64,000 nt of DNA from Filimonas sp. (lineage in GTDB: Bacteria; Bacteroidota; Bacteroidia; Chitinophagales; Chitinophagaceae), in NCBI GenBank assembly GCA_017306865.1, contig JAFKHH010000016.1:310001-374000 (forward strand), in the 5' to 3' direction. This document shows, piece after piece, positions 44,688 to 54,029 of the stretch (position 1 is its first letter; the number at the start of each line of letters is the position of its first letter). Made by a program: the position numbers and the translations under genes. A model generated the notes under the pieces. That model was not told the DNA's origin. It worked only from the letters and a program-made list of their open reading frames with translations, and did not search any database.

Positions 44688-45068
44688 ATGAATTTTCCTG
44701 CAGAACTTAAGTACACGAAAGAACACGAGTGGATTAAACTTACTGATGGCGATACTGCCCTTATCGGTATTACAGCTTTTGCACAAAGCGAGTTAGGCGA
44801 TATCGTATATGTAGATATCAATACCATTGGTAGTACATTGGCAGCCGATCAGATCTTTGGAACTGTAGAAGCGGTAAAAACTGTAAGTGATCTTTTCTTG
44901 CCTGTAGCAGGAACTATTCTCGAAGTAAACCCTGCTTTGGAAGGACAACCAGAACTGGTAAACAGCGACTCTTATGGTGAGGGCTGGATGGTAAAAATAA
45001 AAGTAGCAAACCCGGCAGATCTTGACAGCCTGATGTCTGCTGAAGATTACCAGAAACTGGTAGGATAG
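44688..45068 (+). CDS. gcvH: Glycine cleavage system H protein
   Basis: The 126-residue lipoyl-carrier protein shuttles the aminomethyl group from the P to the T protein. The lipoylated Lys64 is in [10 protein letters not shown]. The N-terminus [12 protein letters not shown] and the motif [12 protein letters not shown] are typical. The ATG at 44688 gives the normal length; the frame open to 44592 adds 32 residues without homology. No gcvP or gcvT lies nearby. An ECF sigma gene begins 8 bases after the stop, so the two may share a transcript by chance of layout. Confidence 0.96.
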   Translation: MNFPAELKYTKEHEWIKLTDGDTALIGITAFAQSELGDIVYVDINTIGSTLAADQIFGTVEAVKTVSDLFLPVAGTILEVNPALEGQPELVNSDSYGEGWMVKIKVANPADLDSLMSAEDYQKLVG

Positions 45069-45076
45069 TCATATAA

Positions 45077-45634
45077 ATGCACTATCTTACCGTAGTGCCT
45101 GATCAAAAAAAATATTCAGAAGCCGACCTGGTGGTAGCCTTAAAAGCTCGTCACCAGTCGGCTTTTGCGTATTTATATGATAATTATGCCGGCGCACTCA
45201 ATAGTGTTATTTCCGGCATTCTCCCTAACCAGGAAGAGGCAACAGATGTGCTGCAGGAGGTTTTTGTAAAGATCTGGCGTCAGATAGAAAAATATGATGA
45301 TGCAAAGGGGCGACTGTTTACATGGATGCTCAACATTGCAAGGAACACCAGCATAGACCGGCTGAGAAATAAGGATTACCAGCACAACCAGCAAAACCTT
45401 GAATTGACAGAATCCGTATATGAGTCGGGAGTCACACAGCCTAACATTGATAAAATCGGCCTTCGCAAAGTAGTGCACTTGTTAAAAGACGAATACAAGA
45501 TCCTTGTTGAGCTGTCTTATTTTGAGGGTTATACCCAGGATGAAATATCAAAAATGTTAAATATACCTCTTGGCACCATTAAAACCAGGCTGCGTACAGC
45601 TTTGGTGCAATTGAGGTCGTTAATTAAACCGTAG
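45077..45634 (+). CDS. ECF-type RNA polymerase sigma factor (SigK-like)
   Basis: The 185-residue sigma-70 family factor has region 2 (about 25-95, FAYLYDNYAGALNSVISGIL, QEEATDVLQEVFVKIWRQ and RLFTWMLNIARNTSIDRLR). It also has region 4 (about 125-182, LVELSYFEGYTQDEISKMLNIPLGTIKTRLRTALVQLR). The FTWMLNIARN motif and the RskA-type partner two bases downstream place it with SigK-like group factors. Such factors respond to envelope or redox stress when the anti-sigma protein releases them. Confidence 0.94.
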   Translation: MHYLTVVPDQKKYSEADLVVALKARHQSAFAYLYDNYAGALNSVISGILPNQEEATDVLQEVFVKIWRQIEKYDDAKGRLFTWMLNIARNTSIDRLRNKDYQHNQQNLELTESVYESGVTQPNIDKIGLRKVVHLLKDEYKILVELSYFEGYTQDEISKMLNIPLGTIKTRLRTALVQLRSLIKP

Positions 45635-45636
45635 CA

Positions 45637-46461
45637 GTGGATATACAGGCATACATACAAAGCGGGATAGTGGAAAGCTATGTTTTGGGTTTAGCAAACG
45701 CAGAAGAAATTGCTGAAATAGAGCAACTGCGGCTTGAATATCCCGAAGTGAACCAAGCTATTCTCGATTTTGAACTATCGCTTGAAAAACAGGCGATGGA
45801 TAATGCTGTGTCTCCGTTAGCAGGTGTTAGAGAAAAACTCTTCGATAGGCTTTCATCCGAGTTTGAAGCGGAAGCACCTGTTGTTCCGATCAATGAAGAA
45901 ATCACTGCTACGCCAGTCATTCCTATACAGCCGCAAACTTCCCGTAGCTGGAAGTGGGTAGCCGCAGCAGCTATCATTTTACTGGCAGGAAGTATTTGGA
46001 TGAATATTTATTATTATGGTCGCTACCAGAAAACAGCTTCAGATTACCAGGCCCTGGTAACAGAGCGAAACAGCCTGCAGGCAAACACAGACCTGTACCA
46101 GACAAAGCTTCGTGAAATGGATTCCAGCCTGCTACTGATGCAAAACCCTGTAATGGCGGTAATAAAAATGCCGGGCGTTCCGGGTAAAGAAGGTAATACT
46201 GCTACCGTGTACTGGAACACACAAACGAAAGACGTTTATCTCCTTGCTGCAAAACTGCCAACACCGGAAACCGGTAAACAATATCAATTGTGGGCGATCG
46301 TAGATGGAAAACCCGTAGATGCAGGGATGATGGGCAACTGCAATGGCTTGTGCAAAATGAAAAACATTCCGCATGCCCAGGCGTTCGCCATCACCCTGGA
46401 AAAAGAAGGCGGCAGTCCAAGCCCTACATTATCTGCACTATATGTAATGGGCAAAATTTAA
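45637..46461 (+). CDS. Anti-sigma-K-like factor (RskA family)
   Basis: The 274-residue protein starts with GTG two bases after the sigma stop; no ATG is near and the N-terminus matches the family. Residues 1-45 form the short helical anti-sigma module (IVESYVLGLANAEEIAEIEQL). A membrane helix lies near 108-125 (WVAAAAIILLAGSIWMNIYYYG), followed by a coiled coil (130-165). The extracytoplasmic RskA domain (about 175-274) has the hallmark YQLWAIVDGKPVDAGMMG and FAITLEKEGGSPSPT. It should hold the 45077 sigma factor at the membrane. Confidence 0.92.
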   Translation: MDIQAYIQSGIVESYVLGLANAEEIAEIEQLRLEYPEVNQAILDFELSLEKQAMDNAVSPLAGVREKLFDRLSSEFEAEAPVVPINEEITATPVIPIQPQTSRSWKWVAAAAIILLAGSIWMNIYYYGRYQKTASDYQALVTERNSLQANTDLYQTKLREMDSSLLLMQNPVMAVIKMPGVPGKEGNTATVYWNTQTKDVYLLAAKLPTPETGKQYQLWAIVDGKPVDAGMMGNCNGLCKMKNIPHAQAFAITLEKEGGSPSPTLSALYVMGKI

Positions 46462-46557
46462 TATGTTGCAACTGTAAATAATTGTCAGCTTTTTTTAATT
46501 GACTTATTCTCAACACGACTTTATCTTTATCCTACCAAGGCAAACGACTGTTTATTG

Positions 46558-48354
46558 ATGCGAAAGCTGTACAAAATCCTTCAACTTCACAATGAAAACA
46601 TATCCTTAGAAAACAGGGTGTACATTATTGCATGTACAGCACTATGCATTACCTGCATAGCCGGACTGATAGAAAATACCATCTTACATCTTCCTTTCTG
46701 GCTAAATGCTTCGCTGTCAATTTGTGTATGTATATACGCGTTTCTGCTTAGAACAGCTTTATCTAATAACTTTTCGCTTACCTACCAGGTCACCTTTCTT
46801 GCCACTGGGGCATTTTTTCTTCTTGCTAGTTGGTTGTGGAACGGAGGCATTACAGGTATCACTCCATTATTTTTTGTTTTCGTATTAGGCACAGGTATAT
46901 TGGCGCTCACCTCCCGCCAGTCCACTGTCTTTAGCTGTTTTATTATCAGCCTTATTATATTGCTTATCGTTATAGAATTCATTTACCCTAATGTAGTAAC
47001 GAACTATCCGGATGAGATGTCCCGTAAAGCGGATTTTGTTATTTCTACTTTTTTTGTATCAGTAATACTTTCTGTAATCCTTATTTATTACAAACGTACG
47101 TATCAACTGGAAAGGGAACGGTTACTCACAGCCAATAAAGCGTTTGAGGAATCGCACAAAGCACTGTTGCATGCAAAACAAGAGGCAGAAATAGCCACGC
47201 AGGCTAAATCCAAATTTCTCGCAACCATGAGCCATGAGATACGTACACCACTTAATGGTATTATTGGTACAGTAGAGGTGCTGAAATATACTGAGCTTAC
47301 ACAAGATCAGCAGGAACTGCTACAGACCTTGCAAGTAAGTAACACTTTACTATTAGAGATCATTAATGACCTATTGGATATTGCAAAAATAGAGGCCGAC
47401 AAATTGGTGATCCTGGAAACGGAAACCAGCATACGCAAGTGTGTGAAAGAAGTGTTTGACCTGTTACAACCAAGGCTCAAGGCTTTGCAAAAAAATATCC
47501 AGTTTTATTATCATATTGAAGAAGGGATTGTAGACCATATAATGCTTGATGAAAGCAGGTTAAAACAATTGCTGATAAACATGCTGGGCAATGCGATCAA
47601 ATTTACAGATAAAGGCTATGTAGAACTACAGGTAAAAGCAACATTACATAGAAATATACAAACTATACAGTTCCAGATAAAAGATACCGGCATTGGCATA
47701 AAACCGGAGAGCCTCAATAAATTATTTATTCCTTTTTCCCAGGTAGATGAGTCTATTACACGCAGGCATTCAGGAACCGGGCTAGGTCTTGCTATCTCTA
47801 AAAAACTGGTTGAGCTGATGGGTGGTACCATTCATGCAGCAAGCCAGGTAGGCCAGGGTTCAGTATTCTCGTTTATACTGCCAGCCCGTATAGTAAAACC
47901 AGGCAATGTGCCTGCCGGCTCACCGGTGAACAGCTCTCTCATGAATCTTTTGCCGCACAAGCCCATCACGATTCTGCTAGCCGAGGACAATATGATCAAC
48001 CAACTGATCACTACTAAAATGCTGAAGCAACATGGCTATGTATGCGACGTTGCGCATGATGGGGAGCAGGCTGTAAACATGGTAAAAAAATACCATTACG
48101 ACTGTGTTTTAATGGATATACAAATGCCATATAAAGATGGCGTTGCCGCAACAATTGAGATACTGGATCATTGTCAACAACAAGCATTGAAGCCACCTGT
48201 CATTATTGCGATTACGGCTAATGCAATGAAGCATGATGAAGAGAGATGTCTTAAATCCGGCATGAAGGATTTTCTTTCCAAGCCTTTTACTCCGGAGCAG
48301 CTTATTAAAGCTATTCATAAATGGACTGCACATAACGTTGCAATAAAAAATTAG
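46558..48354 (+). CDS. Hybrid sensor histidine kinase with receiver domain
   Basis: The protein has 598 residues from the ATG at 46558 (a TTG one codon earlier is also in frame). About six membrane helices fill residues 20-180 and form a sensor without a recognised ligand domain. A linker coiled coil (182-215) leads to the kinase. Key residues are phospho-acceptor His226 ([11 protein letters not shown]), Asn345 in the N box (NMLGNAIKF), DTGIGI (376-381) and [11 protein letters not shown] (406-416). The C-terminal receiver has acceptor Asp520 (CVLMDIQMP) and the conserved Lys in SKPF. Output must pass to a phosphotransfer partner encoded elsewhere. Confidence 0.94.
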   Translation: MRKLYKILQLHNENISLENRVYIIACTALCITCIAGLIENTILHLPFWLNASLSICVCIYAFLLRTALSNNFSLTYQVTFLATGAFFLLASWLWNGGITGITPLFFVFVLGTGILALTSRQSTVFSCFIISLIILLIVIEFIYPNVVTNYPDEMSRKADFVISTFFVSVILSVILIYYKRTYQLERERLLTANKAFEESHKALLHAKQEAEIATQAKSKFLATMSHEIRTPLNGIIGTVEVLKYTELTQDQQELLQTLQVSNTLLLEIINDLLDIAKIEADKLVILETETSIRKCVKEVFDLLQPRLKALQKNIQFYYHIEEGIVDHIMLDESRLKQLLINMLGNAIKFTDKGYVELQVKATLHRNIQTIQFQIKDTGIGIKPESLNKLFIPFSQVDESITRRHSGTGLGLAISKKLVELMGGTIHAASQVGQGSVFSFILPARIVKPGNVPAGSPVNSSLMNLLPHKPITILLAEDNMINQLITTKMLKQHGYVCDVAHDGEQAVNMVKKYHYDCVLMDIQMPYKDGVAATIEILDHCQQQALKPPVIIAITANAMKHDEERCLKSGMKDFLSKPFTPEQLIKAIHKWTAHNVAIKN

Positions 48355-48427
48355 CCGTTACAAAACCAGGCTTACTTTCTTCCCGTATGTGATGGAAACG
48401 ATTCATTCATCACATAATAATTTATCT

Positions 48428-48988
48428 ATGAAACAGGTTATCACTAAAGCGTTTGCTATCGCAATCATTGCAGCTTCCGTATTTACAGGCAAAGCGTTTG
48501 CACAGGAAAAAACAGTAATGGTTGGCGGTGCAGCTATGTATCCGAGTAAAAACATTATTGAAAATGCCGTTAACTCTAAAGACCATACAACACTGGTTGC
48601 TGCAGTAAAAGCTGCCGGTCTTGTAGAGACATTGCAGGGCGATGGTCCCTTTACTGTTTTTGCACCTACCAATGAGGCATTTAATAAACTACCAAAGGGT
48701 ACAGTAGAAACATTGTTGAAACCAGAAAACAAAGCAACATTGACGTCTGTACTAACGTATCACGTAGTTGCAGGAAAAATAGACAGCAAAACGCTAATGG
48801 AATGGATTAAAAAGAACAATGGCACTTATACCGCAACAACAGTACAGGGCGGATCATTAAAATTCTGGATGAAGGGTAACAACCTGATAGTTACAGATAC
48901 AAAAGGCAACATGGCCAGGGTCACAATTAAGGATGTATATCAAAAGAATGGCGTAATACATGTAATAGATACAGTATTGATGCCGTAA
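48428..48988 (+). CDS. Fasciclin domain-containing secreted protein
   Basis: The protein has 186 residues from the ATG at 48428, which gives the signal peptide MKQVITKAFAIAIIAASVFTGKAFA; an upstream in-frame ATG at 48392 adds 12 residues that do not fit. A single FAS1 domain (about 45-186) shows the H1 motif GDGPFTVFAPTNEAFNKLP and the H2-type end GVIHVIDTVLMP, plus the YH motif (LTYHVVAGK). FAS1 domains mediate adhesion or matrix contacts. The gene stands alone. Confidence 0.92.
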   Translation: MKQVITKAFAIAIIAASVFTGKAFAQEKTVMVGGAAMYPSKNIIENAVNSKDHTTLVAAVKAAGLVETLQGDGPFTVFAPTNEAFNKLPKGTVETLLKPENKATLTSVLTYHVVAGKIDSKTLMEWIKKNNGTYTATTVQGGSLKFWMKGNNLIVTDTKGNMARVTIKDVYQKNGVIHVIDTVLMP

Positions 48989-48991
48989 AAT

Positions 48992-49143
48992 AATTTGAGA
49001 TTTAAAATTTCAGATTTGAGATATAGGAACAGAGTGGGCCACTTTTTCAGGATATTTATTTTACTATAAGTATGCCTATTGAAAGTGGCCCACTCTGACT
49101 TATAGGCTACCCTTCTTCAAATTTTAAATCTCAAATCTCAAAT
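48992..49143. repeat. Nested inverted repeat with ATTTGAG words outside
   Basis: The inner perfect 15-bp arm AGAGTGGGCCACTTT (49031-49045) pairs with 49082-49096. The outer arms are ATTTGAG/ATTTAAA words (48992-49020) mirrored at 49118-49144. It lies between tandem genes, and the outer right arm abuts the promoter box of the beta-lactamase-like gene. Confidence 0.8.
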
Positions 49144-49156
49144 TCTGTCTTTTATG

Positions 49157-49164
49157 TAGCTTTG
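49157..49164 (+). promoter_or_regulatory. -7 promoter box of the beta-lactamase-like gene
   Basis: TAGCTTTG is an exact TAnnTTTG box ending 19 bases before the ATG at 49184. The -33 region lies in the outer arm of the inverted repeat. Confidence 0.5.
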
Positions 49165-49183
49165 CCGCAAATTATTGTAATCA

Positions 49184-50014
49184 ATGGCTAAGTCCCTGTT
49201 ATTCGTAGCATTCATGGCTTTATTAATCGCAGGTTGTTCTCCGAACAACGTTACTGTAGAAAGTGGTCTCAAGAAATATTTTGATCAGAATAATGTAACG
49301 GGCAGCTTTGGCCTGTTTGATAATGGCCAGGGGCATTTCACTATTTACAATCTTTCGCGCTTCAAAGATTCTTCTTATCTGCCTGCATCTACTTTCAAAA
49401 TTGTAAATGCATTGGTTGGTTTACAAACAGGGAAGATCGTAGATGATAAAATGGAGATCAAGTGGGATGGTGTAACCCGCTTTTATCCTTCCGGAGACAC
49501 AGCCGCGTCCTGGAACAAAGACCTTACAATGGGCGAAGCATTTAAGGCATCTGCAATGCCATATTTCCAGGAGGTAGCAAGACGTATTGGTAAAGACACC
49601 ATGCAGCGCTGGCTGGATACATTGCATTATGGTACACAAAAGATCACTTCCCGTATAGATACTTTCTGGCTGGACAATTCTCTAAAGATCACTGCTGATG
49701 AGCAGTTGGGTTTGGTGAAAAGATTATACTTCGAACAACTTCCGTTTCAGAAAAAACACTGTATGGATATTGTAAAGAAATTGATGGAGCAGGAAAGTAA
49801 TGCAAACTACAAACTGGCGTATAAAAGTGGCTGGGGCTTCAGGGAAAACGGTAATGCAATTGGCTGGCTGGTTGGCTGGCTGGAAGAAAACAATCACCCT
49901 TATTTCTTTGTGCTGAATGTGGAAGGGCCGCACAACACGAATATGACTGAAGTAAGAAAGGCTGTGCTGGATGGTATTTTGAAAGACCAGGGCTTCCTTT
50001 TGGGTAAAAAATAA
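49184..50014 (+). CDS. Class D (OXA-type) beta-lactamase-like lipoprotein
   Basis: The 276-residue protein has a lipoprotein signal with lipobox IAGC (Cys18). All class D motifs are in place and spaced normally: Ser69-Thr-Phe-Lys72 (active serine and the lysine that is carbamylated), Ser123-Ala-Met (SxV/I position), Tyr149-Gly-Thr (YGN position), Phe161-Trp162-Leu163, and Lys214-Ser215-Gly216 (KTG position). The fold can hydrolyse beta-lactams or bind them as a BlaR-type sensor domain. Here the protein is a stand-alone periplasmic lipoprotein with no regulator nearby, so an intrinsic chromosomal enzyme is inferred. Spectrum cannot be read from sequence. Confidence 0.9.
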   Translation: MAKSLLFVAFMALLIAGCSPNNVTVESGLKKYFDQNNVTGSFGLFDNGQGHFTIYNLSRFKDSSYLPASTFKIVNALVGLQTGKIVDDKMEIKWDGVTRFYPSGDTAASWNKDLTMGEAFKASAMPYFQEVARRIGKDTMQRWLDTLHYGTQKITSRIDTFWLDNSLKITADEQLGLVKRLYFEQLPFQKKHCMDIVKKLMEQESNANYKLAYKSGWGFRENGNAIGWLVGWLEENNHPYFFVLNVEGPHNTNMTEVRKAVLDGILKDQGFLLGKK

Positions 50015-50034
50015 TTGAAAAAAAATAGTTATTG

Positions 50035-50082
50035 ACAAATTCCGGTCGGCCTCATATTAAGGCAAACCGGAATTTGTTTTTT
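50035..50082 (+). terminator. Rho-independent terminator of the beta-lactamase-like gene
   Basis: The perfect 12-bp stem ACAAATTCCGGT/ACCGGAATTTGT (50035-50046 with 50066-50077) is followed by six to seven T. Confidence 0.88.
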
Positions 50083-50110
50083 GGATTTTGCCGTGTAGAT
50101 TGCAACTTCC

Positions 50111-51109
50111 ATGTTATCCTTTGAACATACAGGCTATTTGTTAGGGCTGGTCATTATAATACCGCTTGCCCTCTTGTTTGCCTGGGTGGTACGCTGGAAA
50201 ATAAAGTCACGAAAACTATTAGGTGACAAGCCCCTGATCGATGCGCTAACACGGAATTATTCCCGCCGTTTATTCTTTCTCAAATTCTTATTACTACTCA
50301 TATCAGTTATATTGTGCATCCTTACGCTGGCAAACCTGCGTAAAGCTATTCCTGCGGAAAAGGAACAAAAAGCCGGAATAGATGTGATGATCGCGCTGGA
50401 TGTGAGTAAGAGTATGTGGAGTGAGGATATAAAGCCATCCAGGTTAGAAAAGGCAAAGCAGTTTATCAATACATTAACTGAAGGGCTTGATGATAACCGC
50501 GTAGGCCTTGTTGTTTTTGCAGGGCAGGCTTTTTTGCAAATGCCATTGACACCGGATATTGCATCTGCAAATATGTTTGTATCAAATGCCTCGCCTAATG
50601 CAGTGCCTGTACAAGGTACAGCCATTGGTGACGCATTAGCGCTTTGCAATACATCGCTTGATACTAAGGAGAAAAAATATAAGGCTGTTATTTTAATCAC
50701 AGATGGAGAGGATCATGATCCGAAGTCCGAAGATGTGATCAAACAGCTAAATGACGATGGTGTAATTGTAAACACGATAGGTGTTGGAACAACAGAGGGC
50801 GCTCCGATCACAGAGCCGGGCAGTAAGGATTATAAGGTGGATGAAAACGGCAAGACTGTTATTTCCAAACTCAATGAAGATGAGTTAAAAGACATTGCAA
50901 AAAAGACAGGAGGCGAATACTTTTGGCTGGATAATTCTGAAAAAGTGGCAAATGCAGTACTGAAAGAATTAAACAGCATGGACAAAAAGTTAATTTCCAG
51001 TACCAGTGCTAAAAAGTACAGCTCCTTGTTCCCATATTTCCTTGGTTTCGTAATTTTATTATTAATAGCAGATATTTTTATACCTGAAGTAAAAAGGCGT
51101 AAGCGTTGA
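50111..51109 (+). CDS. batB: Aerotolerance-type VWA protein (BatB-like)
   Basis: The 332-residue inner-membrane protein has N-terminal helices at about 8-27 and 54-75, a von Willebrand A domain (about 90-290) and a C-terminal helix (about 306-322). The metal-binding MIDAS motif DxSxS is Asp97-Val-Ser99-Lys-Ser101, with a later conserved Thr/Asp (VQGTAIGDAL, TDGEDHD). Bat proteins were linked to oxygen tolerance in Bacteroides fragilis. The gene overlaps the next one, a TPR protein, as in Bat operons, but MoxR, BatA, BatD and BatE are absent here. Confidence 0.85.
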   Translation: MLSFEHTGYLLGLVIIIPLALLFAWVVRWKIKSRKLLGDKPLIDALTRNYSRRLFFLKFLLLLISVILCILTLANLRKAIPAEKEQKAGIDVMIALDVSKSMWSEDIKPSRLEKAKQFINTLTEGLDDNRVGLVVFAGQAFLQMPLTPDIASANMFVSNASPNAVPVQGTAIGDALALCNTSLDTKEKKYKAVILITDGEDHDPKSEDVIKQLNDDGVIVNTIGVGTTEGAPITEPGSKDYKVDENGKTVISKLNEDELKDIAKKTGGEYFWLDNSEKVANAVLKELNSMDKKLISSTSAKKYSSLFPYFLGFVILLLIADIFIPEVKRRKR

Positions 51110-51729
51110 AATATATAGTACCAATAATCCTAAGTCTGGGCTGCATTACAACCGTGTATGCACAATCTTCCAATGAAATGCTGAAGAAGGGGAATGATTT
51201 GTACAAAAAAGGAGATTATGCTGCTGCCGGTTCTAACTACCAGAAAGCATTGACCAAAGACCCTAAAAACGACAATGCTAAATTTAATCTTGCCAATGCG
51301 CAATTGCGGCAAAATCAAACTGCAGAAGCTGAAAAAAACTACGATGAAGTTGCCAATGAAACCAGCGATAAAAAATTAAGGGCAAATGCATTGTACAATA
51401 AGGGGTTAACGCTTGTAAAAGAAAAGAAACTGAATGATGCCATTGATGCATTCAAACAATCCCTTCGTTTACAGCCAGATGATGAGGCAACAAGAGAGAA
51501 CCTGCAAAAAGCGATGAATGACCTGAAAAAACAGAATCAAAGCCAGCAGCAGAATCAAAACAAACAGCAGCCACAGTCTACAAAACCTAAGCCACAGCCC
51601 AATAACGGTTCTAAAATGAACCAGCAGCAGGCAGACCAGTTGTTAAACAAGCTGCGCGAAAACGAAAAACAGCTTCAAAAGCAAAACCAGCAACAAAAAA
51701 AATCTTCTCCTAACGGAAAAGATTGGTAA
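51106..51729 (+). CDS. batC: TPR-repeat protein (BatC-like)
   Basis: The 207-residue protein starts with TTG at 51106, which overlaps the stop TGA of the batB-like gene (four-base TTGA overlap). The first ATG at 51178 would remove the signal peptide (KYIVPIILSLGCITTVYAQ), so TTG is preferred. TPR repeats fill about residues 25-140 (DLYKKGDYAAAGSNYQKALTKDPKNDNA and KLNDAIDAFKQSLRLQPDD). A Gln/Asn/Lys-rich tail follows (142-207). It probably works with the VWA protein in the periplasm. Confidence 0.82.
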   Translation: MKYIVPIILSLGCITTVYAQSSNEMLKKGNDLYKKGDYAAAGSNYQKALTKDPKNDNAKFNLANAQLRQNQTAEAEKNYDEVANETSDKKLRANALYNKGLTLVKEKKLNDAIDAFKQSLRLQPDDEATRENLQKAMNDLKKQNQSQQQNQNKQQPQSTKPKPQPNNGSKMNQQQADQLLNKLRENEKQLQKQNQQQKKSSPNGKDW

Positions 51730-51749
51730 TAACCGAAAAAGGTAACGGG

Positions 51750-51798
51750 AATAAGGTTTAAGATGTGAGGCAGCTCATATTTTAAACCTTATTTTTTT
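51750..51798 (+). terminator. Rho-independent terminator of the batBC-like operon
   Basis: The 11-bp stem AATAAGGTTTA/TAAACCTTATT has an inner ATGTGAG/CTCATAT pairing and is followed by seven T. Confidence 0.82.
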
Positions 51799-51900
51799 CT
51801 TACACCTCATGCCTTAAAGCTTACACTTTCCCTCAAACCATATTTCCCCACGTCGGCTATTATTCGCAACTTTGCTTATTGTTTCACAGTTAATGTATAT

Positions 51901-53895
51901 ATGCAACTTTATTGTAACTCACTTACCAGGTACGGCAGACTTAAGACAAGAGAGGTTAAAGTAGGTGATCTGCTGATCGGCAATTGCCACCCTGTTCGTG
52001 TGCAGACCATGACCACCACAGATACGATGGATACAATCGCTACTGTGGAGCAGACAATCCGGTGTATTGAAGCTGGGGCAGAGTTGGTACGCATAACAGC
52101 CCCTAGCAAAAAGGAAGCAGAAAATCTACAGAATATAAAAGATGAATTGCGCAAAAGAGGATACAACACGCCACTGATCGCAGACATCCATTTTACACCA
52201 AACGCAGCAGAAATAGCAGCGCGTATTGTAGAGAAGGTGCGCGTAAACCCGGGCAACTATGTTGACAAAAAGAAATTTGAAGTATTAGAATATACGGACG
52301 CAGAATACAATGAAGAAATAGAACGCATTCGCGAACGGTTCACCCCGCTGGTACGCATTTGCAAAGAGCATGGAACCGCTATGCGTATAGGCACAAACCA
52401 CGGCAGCCTGAGTGACCGTATCATGAGCCGTTATGGCGATACGCCAATTGGAATGGTAGAAAGTGCAATGGAGTTTTTGCGCATTGCACGTAATGAAGAT
52501 TACCACAACATCATCCTTAGCATGAAGTCCAGTAATCCGCAGGTAATGGTACAAGCTTACAGATTGCTCATCCACCAGATGCAGCATGAGTTTGGCGAAT
52601 GCTATCCATTACACCTTGGTGTTACAGAGGCGGGAGATGGAGAGGATGGCCGTATTAAATCTGCAATTGGCATTGGCACTTTACTGGAAGATGGCATTGG
52701 AGATACAATACGTGTAAGCCTGACGGAAGATCCGGAGTTTGAAATACCTGTTTGTAAGGACCTGGTAAAACGCTATGGCAACAGGGAACACCATGCTTCT
52801 ATAAAAGAGCTGGCAGAAGAAACGAACATTCCATATTCACCATTCGAGTATAAAAGAAGAGATGCCAGGGAAGTAGCTAACATCGGCGCAAAACATGTAC
52901 CGGTAGTTGTAGCTGACTTCATGGAGAAAGAGGCTATACATGTAGAAAGCCTTCTGGCAATTGGCTACAACTATAATGCAGATACGGATAAATGGAACAT
53001 TAGCGACGGTGCAGCGGATTTTATTTACACTGCAGGTAAAACAGTTCCATTTGCACTACCTGGCACACTGAAAGTGATCTGCGATCCACTTACATGGCGG
53101 GAGGCTGCGGATAAGGACAAATATTTCCCTTTGTTCCAGGGTGTTGAATACCTTGATGCATCACACAAATCCGAACGCATCAACTTTATTGGCATTGATA
53201 CACATGCAATAGATAAAGCGATAGAGCAGCGCATTTTTGAAATGGCAGCAACTGATCCGACAGCAGTGTTTTGTTTTTTCTCTACAAACAAACATTCAAT
53301 GGCGGATGTGCGTAGGACACTTATTCATTTAATGGAACAGAAGATAACTACACCGGTTATCATTTGTGTGGAAAGTCATGCTACTACCGCCGATGAACAG
53401 TTGATCCAGTTCTCTGCAGAGGCGGGTGCATTATTGCTGGACGGCATCGGTGATGGCATCTGGCTGATGAATGATCCGAAGAAGCTAAACAACGTAAGTG
53501 TAAGCGGCAGGAATTACATTTCTATCGCAAATAATCATCAATTCCTGAATGCAACTGCATTTTCCATTTTACAGGCAACAAGAACACGTATTTCCAAAAC
53601 AGAATATATCTCTTGTCCTAGCTGCGGCAGAACATTGTTTGATCTGCAGGAAACCACGGCTAAAATACGCGCGGTTACCAATCACCTGAAGGGATTAAAG
53701 ATCGCTATCATGGGTTGCATTGTAAACGGGCCGGGAGAAATGGCTGATGCCGATTTTGGTTACGTTGGTAGTGGTGTAGGAAAGATCACTTTATATAAAG
53801 GAAAGGAAGTGGTAAAAAGAAATATAGACAGCTCTATTGCAGTAAATGAATTGATCAATTTGCTGAAAGAGAATGATGCATGGATAGAGCCGTAA
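51901..53895 (+). CDS. ispG: 4-hydroxy-3-methylbut-2-enyl-diphosphate synthase, long (three-domain) form
   Basis: The 664-residue enzyme performs the penultimate MEP-pathway step for isoprenoids. The N-terminal TIM barrel (about 10-280) contains VRVQTMTTTDT and ADIHFTPNAA. The C-terminal iron-sulfur domain holds Cys572, Cys575 (SCPSCGRT) and Cys606 (GCIVNGPGE), with Glu613 as fourth ligand. Between them is an extra domain (about 290-560), as in plant, Chlamydia and Bacteroidetes enzymes; the E. coli type is only about 370 residues. It should need a ferredoxin or flavodoxin electron donor. Confidence 0.96.
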   Translation: MQLYCNSLTRYGRLKTREVKVGDLLIGNCHPVRVQTMTTTDTMDTIATVEQTIRCIEAGAELVRITAPSKKEAENLQNIKDELRKRGYNTPLIADIHFTPNAAEIAARIVEKVRVNPGNYVDKKKFEVLEYTDAEYNEEIERIRERFTPLVRICKEHGTAMRIGTNHGSLSDRIMSRYGDTPIGMVESAMEFLRIARNEDYHNIILSMKSSNPQVMVQAYRLLIHQMQHEFGECYPLHLGVTEAGDGEDGRIKSAIGIGTLLEDGIGDTIRVSLTEDPEFEIPVCKDLVKRYGNREHHASIKELAEETNIPYSPFEYKRRDAREVANIGAKHVPVVVADFMEKEAIHVESLLAIGYNYNADTDKWNISDGAADFIYTAGKTVPFALPGTLKVICDPLTWREAADKDKYFPLFQGVEYLDASHKSERINFIGIDTHAIDKAIEQRIFEMAATDPTAVFCFFSTNKHSMADVRRTLIHLMEQKITTPVIICVESHATTADEQLIQFSAEAGALLLDGIGDGIWLMNDPKKLNNVSVSGRNYISIANNHQFLNATAFSILQATRTRISKTEYISCPSCGRTLFDLQETTAKIRAVTNHLKGLKIAIMGCIVNGPGEMADADFGYVGSGVGKITLYKGKEVVKRNIDSSIAVNELINLLKENDAWIEP

Positions 53896-53897
53896 TA

Positions 53898-54022
53898 GTT
53901 TGAAAGTTTCATTGTTTCATGGTTTCATTTTTATGTTGAAGCAATGAAGTCAATATACCAGGATGTTTCAGCGTTTTAATATTTAGTTCCTTGAAACACT
54001 GAAACGATGTAACATTGAAACT
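53898..54022. repeat. Inverted word repeat, GTTTCAT family, period eight
   Basis: The left arm holds GTTTCATT, GTTTCATG, GTTTCATT (53906-53929). The right arm holds GAAACACT, GAAACGAT, GTAACATT, GAAACTAT (53993-54024), so the units are phased every eight bases and reversed. The right arm runs to within a few bases of the next start codon. Confidence 0.75.
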
Positions 54023-54029
54023 ATTTTTC

